This document shows, in pieces, positions 36,405 to 43,928 of a DNA stretch of 64,000 nucleotides. The translations under genes and the position numbers were made by a program. The stretch comes from an uncultured Opitutaceae bacterium (GTDB lineage Bacteria; Verrucomicrobiota; Verrucomicrobiia; Opitutales; Opitutaceae). Each line of letters starts with the position of its first letter. Within the stretch, counting starts at the first letter, position 1. The DNA lies in NCBI GenBank assembly GCA_937958045.1, contig CALFXL010000005.1:62001-126000 (forward strand), given 5' to 3'. Below the pieces are notes generated by a model that had not been told where the DNA came from, made no database searches, and saw nothing but the letters and a program-made list of their open reading frames with translations.

Positions 36405-36419
36405 GCCGAACAGTTCGGC
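36405..36419. promoter_or_regulatory. 15-bp perfect dyad directly before the LacI start codon
   Basis: GCCGAAC and GTTCGGC flank a central A and end at the base before the ATG at 36420. It could be an autoregulatory operator or a message-end hairpin limiting initiation. No Shine-Dalgarno sequence is visible for this gene. LacI operators more often have a CG centre, so the assignment is open. Confidence 0.45.
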
Positions 36420-37481
36420 ATGCCCACCCCCACGCGCCCCACCATCCGTTCGCTCGCCGCGAGTCTGCGTCTTGCTGCCTCCACCGTTTCCGACGCATTA
36501 CGCAACACAGGCCGTGTACATCCCAAAACACGCAAACGTGTGCGCGACGCCGCCGCGAAAGCTGGTTATAAACTGAACCCGCTCACCACGACCTTGATGT
36601 CGGAGCTGCGGCGTTCGCGCGGCACGACGTTTCACGGCGTGATCGCTGCGCTCACGCGTCTCGAACCCGATCGTCGACCGCACGGCCCTTTTCCCGCGCG
36701 CATTCTTGACGGGGCTCGTCAACGCGCACTCGAGCTCGGTTTCCAGTTCGAAGAATTTCGCACCGGCGAAAACGCGCTGTCACTGCAGCGTCTCGACAAA
36801 ATTTTCCGCTCACGTGGCATTCACGCGATTCTCCTTCTGCCCTCGTGGAGCATGCCCGATTACTCCGCGCTTGATTGGAAGAACTACGCCGGCGTGTACA
36901 CCGACAATGTCATCGAGCGCCCGCGCCTTCACACCGTGTGCACCGATCATTATCGATCGATGATCGAGCTGCTCACGCGCTTATTGGCCCGCGGTTATCG
37001 ACGTCCGGGATTGATGCTCGAGATCGGCCGCGACGAGCGCTTATTACTGCGACAAAGCGCCGCGTTTCGCGCTTTTCAGGAAAGTCATTCCGACGCCATC
37101 AAGCCTGTACCGATCCTCTTCGCAAAAGACTTCGGGCAGAAAACGTTCACACCGTGGTTCAAACGCTTCCGGCCCGACGTCGTGCTCAACCACAACGATC
37201 AAACCATCGAGTGGATGGAAGCGTGCGGCGCAAAGGTTCCGCAGACGCACGGCTACGTCTGCCTCAACGCCATCAATCGCACCACCTCATGCGCATCGAT
37301 CGACCTCCAACCTCAACAACTCGGCGCACGCGCGACCGAGCTCCTGGTGGGTCAAATCCAACGCGCCGAATACGGCAGCCCGCCCTGGCCCACCACCACC
37401 ATGCTGACGGCAAGCTGGATTGAAGGAACCACACTTCTTCCCGCCAAAAGCGATGAAGCCGTGAACGCGGTTGTATTCTAA
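36420..37481 (+). CDS. LacI-family transcriptional regulator
   Basis: The 353-residue protein has an N-terminal helix-turn-helix: TIRSLAASLRLAASTVSDALRNTGRVHPKTRKRVRDAAAKAGY (about 7-49). A periplasmic-binding-protein-like sensor domain follows, with inserts such as GARQRALELGFQFEEFRTGE and a C-terminal AINRTTSCASIDLQPQQLGARATELLV matching LacI-family inducer domains. It would bind DNA as a dimer and respond to a sugar or nucleoside ligand. It is transcribed divergently from the large TonB receptor, whose gene it most likely controls. The frame extends 56 codons upstream without homology, so the later ATG is chosen. A TGTA-type stem-loop overlaps its stop codon. Confidence 0.93.
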   Translation: MPTPTRPTIRSLAASLRLAASTVSDALRNTGRVHPKTRKRVRDAAAKAGYKLNPLTTTLMSELRRSRGTTFHGVIAALTRLEPDRRPHGPFPARILDGARQRALELGFQFEEFRTGENALSLQRLDKIFRSRGIHAILLLPSWSMPDYSALDWKNYAGVYTDNVIERPRLHTVCTDHYRSMIELLTRLLARGYRRPGLMLEIGRDERLLLRQSAAFRAFQESHSDAIKPVPILFAKDFGQKTFTPWFKRFRPDVVLNHNDQTIEWMEACGAKVPQTHGYVCLNAINRTTSCASIDLQPQQLGARATELLVGQIQRAEYGSPPWPTTTMLTASWIEGTTLLPAKSDEAVNAVVF

Positions 37482-37492
37482 AAATGAATACA
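37472..37492. repeat. TGTA/TACA stem-loop at the 3' end of lacI-type gene
   Basis: TGTATTC (37472-37478) pairs with GAATACA (37486-37492) around TAAAAAT, overlapping the TAA stop codon (37479-37481). It shares arm sequence with the stem-loop after thrB and lies between convergent genes, so it could end transcription from either side. Confidence 0.6.
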
Positions 37493-37526
37493 CCCGCGTC
37501 GCGCGCGTCCAAACGGATCGCGATGT

Positions 37527-38363
37527 TTACGGAAGCCAGGGAAACTTCCGCGCGTCCGGTTTGCGCTTCTCGCGCTGAGCGCGGTGAAACTCCTTCGCTT
37601 CTTCCGTCATGTAATAAAGCAGCGTGGCATTGCCCGCGAGTTCCTGGATGCCCGACTGACCGTCCACATCGGCGTTAAACGCACTCTTGAGGCAGCGGAT
37701 CGCGAGCGGACTGTGTCCGAGAATTTCGCGCGCCCATTTCACGCCTTCGTTTTCGAGTTCCGCGACGGGCACGACGGCGTTGACGAGGCCCATTTCCAAC
37801 GCCTGCTGCGCGTTGTATTGGCGGCACAAATACCAGATCTCGCGCGCCTTCTTCTGGCCGACGATGCGCGCCAGATAACTGGAACCAAAGCCGCCGTCGA
37901 AGCTGCCCATTTTGGGCCCAACTTGGCCGAAGATTCCGTTGTCCGCCGCGATGGAGAGATCGCACACAAGATGAAGCACGTGGCCACCGCCGATGGCATA
38001 GCCCGCCACAAGCGCGATCACGACCTTCGGCATCGAGCGAATGAGTTTCTGCAGATCGAGCACATTGAGACGCGGCACGCCGTCGTCACCCACGTAGCCA
38101 GCATGACCGCGCACGCTTTGATCGCCACCGGCGCAAAACGCATATTTCCCGTCCGTGTGCGGACCGGCGCCCGTCAGCAACACGACGCCGACCGATTGAT
38201 CCTCGCGCGCATCGACAAAGGCATCGTACATTTCGAATACCGTCTGCGGACGAAACGCATTTCGCTTCTCGGGACGGTTGATCGTGATCTTCGCGATTCC
38301 GTCCGCCTTGTGATAAAGGATATCTTTGTAGCTTTTAACAGCCTGCCAATTGGGAAGACTCAT
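37527..38363 (-). CDS. menB: 1,4-dihydroxy-2-naphthoyl-CoA synthase
   Basis: MenB closes the second ring of menaquinone by converting O-succinylbenzoyl-CoA to dihydroxynaphthoyl-CoA. The 278-residue protein is a crotonase-fold enzyme with ITINRPEKRNAFRPQTVFEM, the CAGGDQSVRGHAGYVGDDGVPRLNVLD loop diagnostic of MenB, the oxyanion stretch YAIGGGHVLHLVCDL and C-terminal SPLAIRCLKSAFNAD with EFHRAQREKRKPDARKFPWLP. The ATG at 38363 is preferred over upstream starts. No other menaquinone gene is close. It is evidence that this organism makes menaquinone. Confidence 0.96.
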   Translation of the reverse strand: MSLPNWQAVKSYKDILYHKADGIAKITINRPEKRNAFRPQTVFEMYDAFVDAREDQSVGVVLLTGAGPHTDGKYAFCAGGDQSVRGHAGYVGDDGVPRLNVLDLQKLIRSMPKVVIALVAGYAIGGGHVLHLVCDLSIAADNGIFGQVGPKMGSFDGGFGSSYLARIVGQKKAREIWYLCRQYNAQQALEMGLVNAVVPVAELENEGVKWAREILGHSPLAIRCLKSAFNADVDGQSGIQELAGNATLLYYMTEEAKEFHRAQREKRKPDARKFPWLP

Positions 38364-38491
38364 GATGGAAAATGTCACCAAGCCTCCAAGCGGCTCCCGG
38401 GTCAACGCGAGGAATCAACATGCAACCAATTTTTCGCGTAACCGCAAAACGGCTTGGATAGCGCGCACGGCTCGACGAGCGTTCCTTATCC

Positions 38492-40387
38492 ATGACTGAT
38501 TCCACCACTGAATCGTCTGCGCGAAAACTGCAGCTAGGCCTCTGTCTCGGCGCATTGGGTGTCGTCTACGGCGACATCGGAACCAGCCCTTTGTACACGA
38601 TGCGGCAGTGTTTGCATCAACTGCCGCTCAACGAACGCGCCGACAGCATTCTCGGTCTGCTCTCGCTGATGTTCTGGACCGTGACGTTCGCGGTAAATTT
38701 GAAGTACCTGCTCTTCATCACGCGGGCCGACAACCGCGGCGAAGGCGGTCTCTTTGCGCTCCTCGCGCTTTCTCACAGTCCCGGAGCCGTGAAGGCGCGA
38801 CGCGGCATCGGCATCGCCACGCTCATCATGCTTTGCGGCGCAGCGCTGCTGTATGGCGATGGCGTGATCACCCCGGCGATCTCCGTACTGAGCGCGGCGG
38901 AAGGCATCACGACGTTTCAGCCCGGATTCGCAAAATGGGTCACTCCCGTTTCCGTGCTGATCCTTGTATTCATTTTTTTCCTACAATCCCGTGGATCAAA
39001 AACCATCGGACAAATCTTCGGCCCCATCATGCTCGTGTGGTTTCTCGCGCTAGGAACCTTGGGCGCCTGGCACATCTTCGATGCGCCGGAGGTCATCCAC
39101 GCGCTTAATCCCGCGCTCGGCATCAGTTTTCTCATCACGCAACCATGGCACACCGTGGGGGGCCTTCTCGGCGCGATCGTCCTCACGATCACCGGCGCAG
39201 AAGCGTTGTATGCGGACATGGGCCATTTCGGTCGCAAAGCGATCACACGCGCCTGGCTCTTTCTCGTATGGCCCGCGCTGTTGCTGAACTACTTTGGTCA
39301 AGGCGCTTACGTGCTGGCCAACCCCGCCGACACCACGAATCCGTTCTTCGCCTTGGCGCCTGACGGCGTGATCCGCATTGCGCTCGTTGCGTTGTCGATC
39401 GTGGCGGCGGTCATCGCCAGCCAAGCCTTGATCACCGGTACCTTTTCGCTGACGCGACAAGCCATCCAGCTGGGCTTTTTCCCGCGGCTGCGGATCCGTC
39501 ACACCAATGCCGAACACGCAGGACAGATCTACGTGCCTTTCATCAATGTCGCGCTCGCGATCGGCTCGATCTGGGTCGTGCTCGAATTCGACTCCAGCAC
39601 CAATCTCGCCGCTGCTTACGGTATCGCCGTGACGGGCACGATGGCTGTGACGACCTTCGCGTTTTTCCTCGTGGCCCGGCGACTGTGGAAATGGGCGTGG
39701 TGGAAAGCGGGACTCTTGTGCGGCGCGTTCATGACGTTCGATCTGCTTTTTCTCAGCGCCAATCTCCACAAATTCCGCGACGGCGGCTGGGTGCCGATCG
39801 CGATCGGCCTCGGCGTACTCGCCATCATGCACACATGGAAAAGCGGGCGAAACGAGATTCAGGAAAAAGTGTATGGCGGCGCTGTCACCGAAACAGAGCT
39901 CACGCAAATCGCGCGCAGCAAATCCATCACGCGCGTTCCCGGTAGCGCAGTCTTCATGGTCGCCACGCCCAGTGGCACGCCGCTCGCGCTGCTGCATCAT
40001 CTCAAAGCCAACAAATGCCTCCAGCAAACGGTCGTGCTCCTCACGATTTCCACGTGGGAAATCCCGCACGTTGACGACAGCGAGCGCCTCAGCGTCGTGG
40101 AACTTGGCGAAGGTATTTGGCGCGCGATCGGTCGCTACGGCTACATGGAATCGCCCGACGTGAATAATCTCATCACACGTGTGGCCGATCGTGGTGTTCC
40201 GATAAAACCGATGGCGACGACCTACTTCTTCAATCGCGAGATGATCGTCACCGGCGGCAACGCGCGGATGTTCCACTGGCAGAAAAATCTCTACGCGTTC
40301 CTCAGTCGCAATGCGACGCCGGTGAAGGATTATTACCAGATCATGCCCACGCAGATCATCGAGCTCGGCCTGCCCGTGCAGCTTTAG
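38492..40387 (+). CDS. kup: Kup-family potassium uptake protein
   Basis: Kup takes up potassium with protons across the inner membrane. The 631-residue protein has about twelve transmembrane helices and the signature VVYGDIGTSPLY at residues 24-35, with GEGGLFALLAL and LFYGDGVITPAISVLSAAEG shortly after, then a cytosolic C-terminal domain of about 190 residues. Length and motifs match the family. It is followed, in the convergent gap, by a TGTAGTGG stem-loop and the mazG-like gene on the opposite strand. Confidence 0.97.
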   Translation: MTDSTTESSARKLQLGLCLGALGVVYGDIGTSPLYTMRQCLHQLPLNERADSILGLLSLMFWTVTFAVNLKYLLFITRADNRGEGGLFALLALSHSPGAVKARRGIGIATLIMLCGAALLYGDGVITPAISVLSAAEGITTFQPGFAKWVTPVSVLILVFIFFLQSRGSKTIGQIFGPIMLVWFLALGTLGAWHIFDAPEVIHALNPALGISFLITQPWHTVGGLLGAIVLTITGAEALYADMGHFGRKAITRAWLFLVWPALLLNYFGQGAYVLANPADTTNPFFALAPDGVIRIALVALSIVAAVIASQALITGTFSLTRQAIQLGFFPRLRIRHTNAEHAGQIYVPFINVALAIGSIWVVLEFDSSTNLAAAYGIAVTGTMAVTTFAFFLVARRLWKWAWWKAGLLCGAFMTFDLLFLSANLHKFRDGGWVPIAIGLGVLAIMHTWKSGRNEIQEKVYGGAVTETELTQIARSKSITRVPGSAVFMVATPSGTPLALLHHLKANKCLQQTVVLLTISTWEIPHVDDSERLSVVELGEGIWRAIGRYGYMESPDVNNLITRVADRGVPIKPMATTYFFNREMIVTGGNARMFHWQKNLYAFLSRNATPVKDYYQIMPTQIIELGLPVQL

Positions 40388-40421
40388 GGCGATACTCCTT
40401 CAAGCATGATGCCGTCACACG

Positions 40422-40442
40422 TGTAGTGGAAAAACCACTACA
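40422..40442. repeat. TGTA/TACA stem-loop between kup and mazG-like gene
   Basis: TGTAGTGG (40422-40429) and CCACTACA (40435-40442) form a perfect 8-bp stem with an AAAAA loop in the 77-bp convergent gap. No T-tract follows on either strand. It is the third member of a set of short stem-loops with TGTA...TACA arms. Confidence 0.6.
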
Positions 40443-40464
40443 GCGCGGGCGGGCGGAAATCCAT

Positions 40465-40848
40465 TCAGAGCTCGGTGTATTTTTCCGAACGCCCCTTGGC
40501 TTTCTCGACCGGATATTTTTGGGCGTTGGCCGCCATCTTCTTTTCGATCGCCGCAGCCACGTCGATGCCGGCGACATTGGCGAACTCGAGCGCGTAGATC
40601 ACGACGTCCGCGAGTTCTTCCTCGATCTTCGTACGCTTGCTCGCGGCGAGCACGGTCTCGCGCGATTTCGCCGCGTCGGCCCAGAGGAAATGCTCCATTA
40701 ACTCGGCGGCTTCGGCGGCGAGCGCCATGCTGAGATTCTTGGGCGCATGGAATTGCTCCCAGTCGCGCTCGTGCGCGAACGCGAGGATGCGCCGCTTCAA
40801 TTCAGCCACCGTGGTCGAGGCATCGTTCAGCATCGTCATGTCGCTCAT
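40465..40848 (-). CDS. MazG-like nucleotide pyrophosphohydrolase (RS21-C6 type)
   Basis: The 127-residue protein has the all-alpha NTP pyrophosphatase pattern: LAAEAAELMEHFLW followed by EEELADVVIYALEFANVAGIDV, with the acidic residues (ExxE...ExxD) that bind magnesium. It begins with FAHERDWEQFHAPKNLSMAL, typical of the RS21-C6/dCTPase subgroup that removes aberrant dNTPs. I chose the ATG at 40848; an in-frame ATG further upstream is not conserved. It is convergent with kup. Substrate preference for dCTP derivatives is inferred from the subgroup. Confidence 0.88.
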   Translation of the reverse strand: MSDMTMLNDASTTVAELKRRILAFAHERDWEQFHAPKNLSMALAAEAAELMEHFLWADAAKSRETVLAASKRTKIEEELADVVIYALEFANVAGIDVAAAIEKKMAANAQKYPVEKAKGRSEKYTEL

Positions 40849-40933
40849 GTTACAGCCAAGTGAAATATTTTTTCGATCAGATTTATTGCTTGGCCCGACG
40901 GCTGCTATGTGCATGGTGTCAATGTCCTCTGAA

Positions 40934-41074
40934 ATGAATCTGTCTTCCAAACATCATCACAGCCACGCCGGCGCTTCGATTACGAAGGCCGCTGTGTCTT
41001 GCTGTGCTTCGATGCGACAGGTCGCTCAGAAATGGACTAAACAGCAAACCACCGGCCCGGGCTTTGAGGCCTAA
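40934..41074 (+). CDS. possible 46-residue protein upstream of hsp20 (weak)
   Basis: This short open frame begins at an ATG with residues SSKHHHSHAGASITK and ends at the TAA at 41072-41074. It lies in the 311-bp gap between divergent mazG-like and hsp20 genes. It is rich in His, Ser and Lys and contains a Cys pair, but no family resemblance or ribosome site was seen, so it may be chance. The rest of the gap holds the hsp20 ribosome-site hairpin and the AT-rich sequence near 40860-40890 that may form the mazG promoter. Confidence 0.2.
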   Translation: MNLSSKHHHSHAGASITKAAVSCCASMRQVAQKWTKQQTTGPGFEA

Positions 41075-41122
41075 ACGTTCCGTTTAACGGACCCAAGTTT
41101 AAGGCGAACTCTCAATAAGCCC

Positions 41123-41143
41123 GGCCTCCGCAGAAAGGAGTCC
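41123..41143 (+). promoter_or_regulatory. hairpin hiding the ribosome site of hsp20
   Basis: GGCCTCC (41123-41129) pairs with GGAGTCC (41137-41143), one mismatch, loop GCAGAAA. The right arm contains AAAGGAG (41134-41140), the only Shine-Dalgarno sequence before the small heat-shock gene. Such structures act as RNA thermometers in other sHSP genes. The gap from AAAGGAG to the ATG at 41160 is 19 bases, longer than usual, which weakens the case. Confidence 0.4.
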
Positions 41144-41159
41144 TGGTAAACCACGTATT

Positions 41160-41546
41160 ATGCACACGATCATCCATCCTCTTAGAACAAAAGCCCACAG
41201 TCGCGTCCGTGTCGCTTCGGCCAATTTCCGAAGCCCGCACTACGACTGCACGCAAGAGGCCGGACTCATGAAAGTCGTGGTCTACATTCCTGGCGTGGAA
41301 GCCTCCGGTGTAGAAATCACGCTCCGCGGCCCCGACCTCATCGTGACCGCGCGCAAAACACATTTCGTCCGCGTCAACTGGAATGCACTCCACCTCGAAC
41401 GTGCGCAGCGCGACTACCAGCTCTCGCTCCGCGTCGGCAATCACGTGGATCCCGAGGGATTGAATGCCGAGCTCAACGACGGTGTATTGACCATCACACT
41501 ACCGGATAAGCCGGAAATGTCGGTGCGTCACCGCCGCGTTGCATGA
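41160..41546 (+). CDS. small heat-shock protein, Hsp20/alpha-crystallin family
   Basis: The 128-residue protein contains an alpha-crystallin domain of about 95 residues (from MKVVVYIPGVEASGVEITLRG to LNAELNDGVLTITLPDKPE, the last part being the conserved AxxxnGVL motif). It would bind unfolded proteins and prevent aggregation. The N-terminal arm is very short and basic, and no C-terminal IxI/V motif, which normally drives large assembly, is visible, so oligomers may be small. The start ATG at 41160 is the only in-frame one near the domain. A hairpin covers its ribosome site. Confidence 0.85.
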   Translation: MHTIIHPLRTKAHSRVRVASANFRSPHYDCTQEAGLMKVVVYIPGVEASGVEITLRGPDLIVTARKTHFVRVNWNALHLERAQRDYQLSLRVGNHVDPEGLNAELNDGVLTITLPDKPEMSVRHRRVA

Positions 41547-41560
41547 GTAGTTTTCATCTC

Positions 41561-41624
41561 CCGCGAGGATGCCGCAGTCTCGGCCCACCGCCGTCTGTGA
41601 CATTCTCGCGGCCGACGCTTTTTT
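41561..41624 (+). terminator. terminator after hsp20
   Basis: CCGCGAGGATG (41561-41571) pairs with CATTCTCGCGG (41601-41611) in an 11-bp stem with one G-U, closing a 29-base loop, and a T6 run (41619-41624) follows. The large loop is unusual but the stem and T-run fit termination. Confidence 0.65.
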
Positions 41625-41730
41625 CCCGTGATTTGTGGAACCGTTTCCGGAAATCTTTTTCAACTGATTCTCGTTAAAGCCGGATCAGTTTTGTGACGAA
41701 CCAAACCACCATCAACCCCTGCTTCAAATC

Positions 41731-41940
41731 ATGCCCTTAATCCTACCCGAAAACACCCTTCCACCGTCCAACGAACCCACCACCGTTCTCGTGGTGCCGC
41801 AGTACGACGTTCAGTGGAATCGCCCGATCTTCCGTCCGCCGGCGATCTCGTTGCCGACGCCCGCCCAGATCTGGTCGGAGATTCCCTTCACGGCCCAGTT
41901 CGTGGGGAAAGTGAAAGAACAACCTTCAAGTACCAAGTGA
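41731..41940 (+). CDS. orphan 69-residue protein of unknown function
   Basis: This small frame begins MPLILPENTLPPSNEPTTV and is rich in Pro, Thr and aromatic residues, with no clear signal peptide or transmembrane helix. I recognise no family. A PIFRPPAISLPTPAQIW stretch gives several PxxP patterns, which could bind SH3-like or other partners. An inverted repeat AACTGAT...ATCAGTT (41662-41690) lies about 40 bp upstream, and three stem-loops lie directly downstream. The codon use resembles its neighbours, supporting translation. Function is unknown. Confidence 0.65.
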   Translation: MPLILPENTLPPSNEPTTVLVVPQYDVQWNRPIFRPPAISLPTPAQIWSEIPFTAQFVGKVKEQPSSTK

Positions 41941-41979
41941 GCCGGAAGGCGATCTTCCGGCTCGCTGGTCCGTACCAGC
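41939..41979 (+). repeat. two tandem stem-loops at the end of the orphan gene
   Basis: GAGCCGGAAG (41939-41948) pairs perfectly with CTTCCGGCTC (41954-41963), beginning inside the stop codon. GCTGGT (41964-41969) pairs perfectly with ACCAGC (41974-41979) immediately next. No T-tract follows either; the true terminator is the longer hairpin 38 bp further on. Confidence 0.6.
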
Positions 41980-42017
41980 CGCGCCTGTAGAACGCCTTTC
42001 GCTCACGAAAGAAATTC

Positions 42018-42051
42018 AAAAAAGGCCGGACTGGTGCAGTCCGGCCTTTTT
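42018..42051. terminator. bidirectional terminator between orphan gene and SDR gene
   Basis: AAAAAAGGCCGGACT (42018-42032) pairs perfectly with AGTCCGGCCTTTTT (42038-42051) around GGTGC. The A and T runs on the two sides provide T-tracts on both strands, so it can stop the orphan gene's message and the minus-strand SDR gene's message. Confidence 0.93.
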
Positions 42052-42128
42052 GTTGCGCGTATCCAGCGCGTGGATGCAAACGCGTGCGCAGGATACGGGT
42101 GTGCAGTCATGCCCGGATCTCGCGGCGC

Positions 42129-42914
42129 TTAAATCGTCATGGCGTGATAACCACCGTCGACGATGATCTCGGAGCCCGTGATGAAGCTGCCGGCATCGCT
42201 GGCGAGCAACAAGGTGGCGCCGATCAATTCTTTGGCTTCGCCGAAACGTCTCATCGGCGTGTGGCCCATGATGCTGTTCACGCGATCGGGCGTGAGCACC
42301 TTGCGGTTCTGTTCAGCCGGGAAGAATCCGGGAACCAGCGTGTTCACGCGCACGTTCTTGGGCGCCCATTCGCGCGCGAGGTTCTTGGAGAGATTGTGCA
42401 CGGCGGCCTTCGACGCGGAGTAAGTGAACACGCGCGAGAGCGGCACCACGCCCGACATCGAGCCGAGGTTGATGATCGAGCCGCCTTCACCGCGCTCCAC
42501 CAAATATTTTCCAAACACCTGCGAGCCGAGGAACACGCCCTTCAGATTGATATCGATGATGCGTTGGAACTCGTCTTCGGCGATGTCGAAGAAAGGCGTG
42601 GCGGAGTTCACACCCGCGCCATTTACGACGATGTCCACGCGCTTCGAACGCCCCAGCACGGTATCCAAAAGCTTCTGCAACTCCGCTTTGCTGCTCGCTT
42701 CGGCCGCGACGAAATACGCTTTGCCTCCGGCCGCTTCGATCTTCGCGAGACGCGCCTTGGCTTTCTCTTCATTGCGCCCCACGAGCACCACTTCGGCGCC
42801 GGCGCCAGCCAGCCCTTCGGCCATCGCGCCGCATAGTTCACCAGTGCCGCCGATCACGACAGCGACTTTGCCTGTAAGCGAAAAAAGAGAGTTCAAATAA
42901 TTGGGAGTGCTCAT
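42129..42914 (-). CDS. short-chain dehydrogenase/reductase
   Basis: The 261-residue protein is a classical SDR oxidoreductase: NAD(P)-binding glycine motif GGTGELCG (22-29), the VNGAG strand (97-101), a catalytic Ser in INLGSMSG, and YSASK with Tyr 165 and Lys 169. Its closest resemblance is to SDRs of uronate or mannonate metabolism (UxuB/KduD-like; GVNSATPFFDIAEDEFQRIIDINLKGVFLGSQVFGKY), suggesting reduction of keto-sugar acids, but substrate cannot be fixed. It is convergent with the orphan gene and shares the terminator hairpin. Confidence 0.92.
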   Translation of the reverse strand: MSTPNYLNSLFSLTGKVAVVIGGTGELCGAMAEGLAGAGAEVVLVGRNEEKAKARLAKIEAAGGKAYFVAAEASSKAELQKLLDTVLGRSKRVDIVVNGAGVNSATPFFDIAEDEFQRIIDINLKGVFLGSQVFGKYLVERGEGGSIINLGSMSGVVPLSRVFTYSASKAAVHNLSKNLAREWAPKNVRVNTLVPGFFPAEQNRKVLTPDRVNSIMGHTPMRRFGEAKELIGATLLLASDAGSFITGSEIIVDGGYHAMTI

Positions 42915-43037
42915 GGTTGGGGAAAATCAGAAAGCCGCCGAGGCCGCGTTGAGGCAAAACTAAATTCACGTGTCCGAGTTCTGGGTTAATCGGCCATTCC
43001 GCTTGCTCCGGCGCGCGAGGACACACGTTATTCCCGC

Positions 43038-43868
43038 ATGGCTCGCATCCCTCTCGAGGACAACTACGACGACGTTCTTAAAAAAGCGCAGCGCGGTCTC
43101 GCCGTGACCGACGAACAGCTCGCGCATCGCGCCGAGGTCTCGATCGAAGATCTGCAGGCTCTGAAAAACGGCGTCTTCAACGAAGCCGTCGCCCGACGCG
43201 TCGCTCGTCACCTCCGCCTCAACGCCGCCGCGTTGGCCCAGCTCGGCAAAAAATCCTGGTATCCCGACCAACCGATTTTCCGCACGGGCTTCGCCGCTTT
43301 CAACACGACGTACGAAGACATGACGGTGAACAGTTACGTGATCTGGGATGAGCGCAGCCGCCACGCCGCCGTTTTCGACACGGGTGCCACCTGCCAGCCG
43401 ATCCTCGAATTGATCGAGACGGAGCGCCTGGCCGTTCGTTCGATTTTCCTCACACACACGCATCCCGATCACATCGCCGATTTGCCGAAACTCGCCGAAG
43501 CGACCGGCGCGGAAGTTTGGGCATCAGAACGCGAGCCGAGCGATTATCCCGGCGCAAAAACCTTCAAAGAGGGCGCGTTTTTTCACGTCGGTCCGCTCGC
43601 CATCAAAACGATCGCGACCTTCGGGCATTCGCCGGGCGGTACCACGTACTTCGTCACGGGCCTCTCCTACCCGCTCGCGATCGTCGGCGATTCGCTTTTC
43701 GCGTCATCGATGGGCGGCGCCCCCACGCCGGAAGCCTATTCCGATGCGTTGACCAACAACCGTCGCAAGCTCCTCACGCTCTACGCGGACACGGTTTTCG
43801 CCTGCGGCCACGGTCCGCTCACCACGGTTCGCCAAGAACGGAAACACAATCCCTTCCTCGCGTACTGA
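43038..43868 (+). CDS. HTH and metallo-beta-lactamase fold fusion protein
   Basis: Residues 20-65 form an Xre-like helix-turn-helix: LAVTDEQLAHRAEVSIEDLQALKNGVFNEAVARRVARHLRL. Residues 80-276 form a metallo-beta-lactamase-fold hydrolase of the glyoxalase II type, with the zinc ligands HTHPDH at 140-145, H197 in GHSPGGTTY, D218 in GDSLFA and H258 in GHGPLTT. All metal residues are present, so it could be active. Joining a DNA-binding module to an MBL enzyme is unusual; the HTH could instead be a mere helical packing domain. It is divergent from the SDR gene. No substrate can be named. Confidence 0.85.
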   Translation: MARIPLEDNYDDVLKKAQRGLAVTDEQLAHRAEVSIEDLQALKNGVFNEAVARRVARHLRLNAAALAQLGKKSWYPDQPIFRTGFAAFNTTYEDMTVNSYVIWDERSRHAAVFDTGATCQPILELIETERLAVRSIFLTHTHPDHIADLPKLAEATGAEVWASEREPSDYPGAKTFKEGAFFHVGPLAIKTIATFGHSPGGTTYFVTGLSYPLAIVGDSLFASSMGGAPTPEAYSDALTNNRRKLLTLYADTVFACGHGPLTTVRQERKHNPFLAY

Positions 43869-43928
43869 CGCCGCTGCTCGCTCGCGGGATTCTTTGCGCA
43901 CGCCGAACAAAGCGTCGTGCGCCACGGC

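Noticed and set aside
40637..40933. Extension of the small frame upstream of 40934
   Set aside because: It runs opposite the MazG-like gene, so its first hundred codons are antisense shadow.
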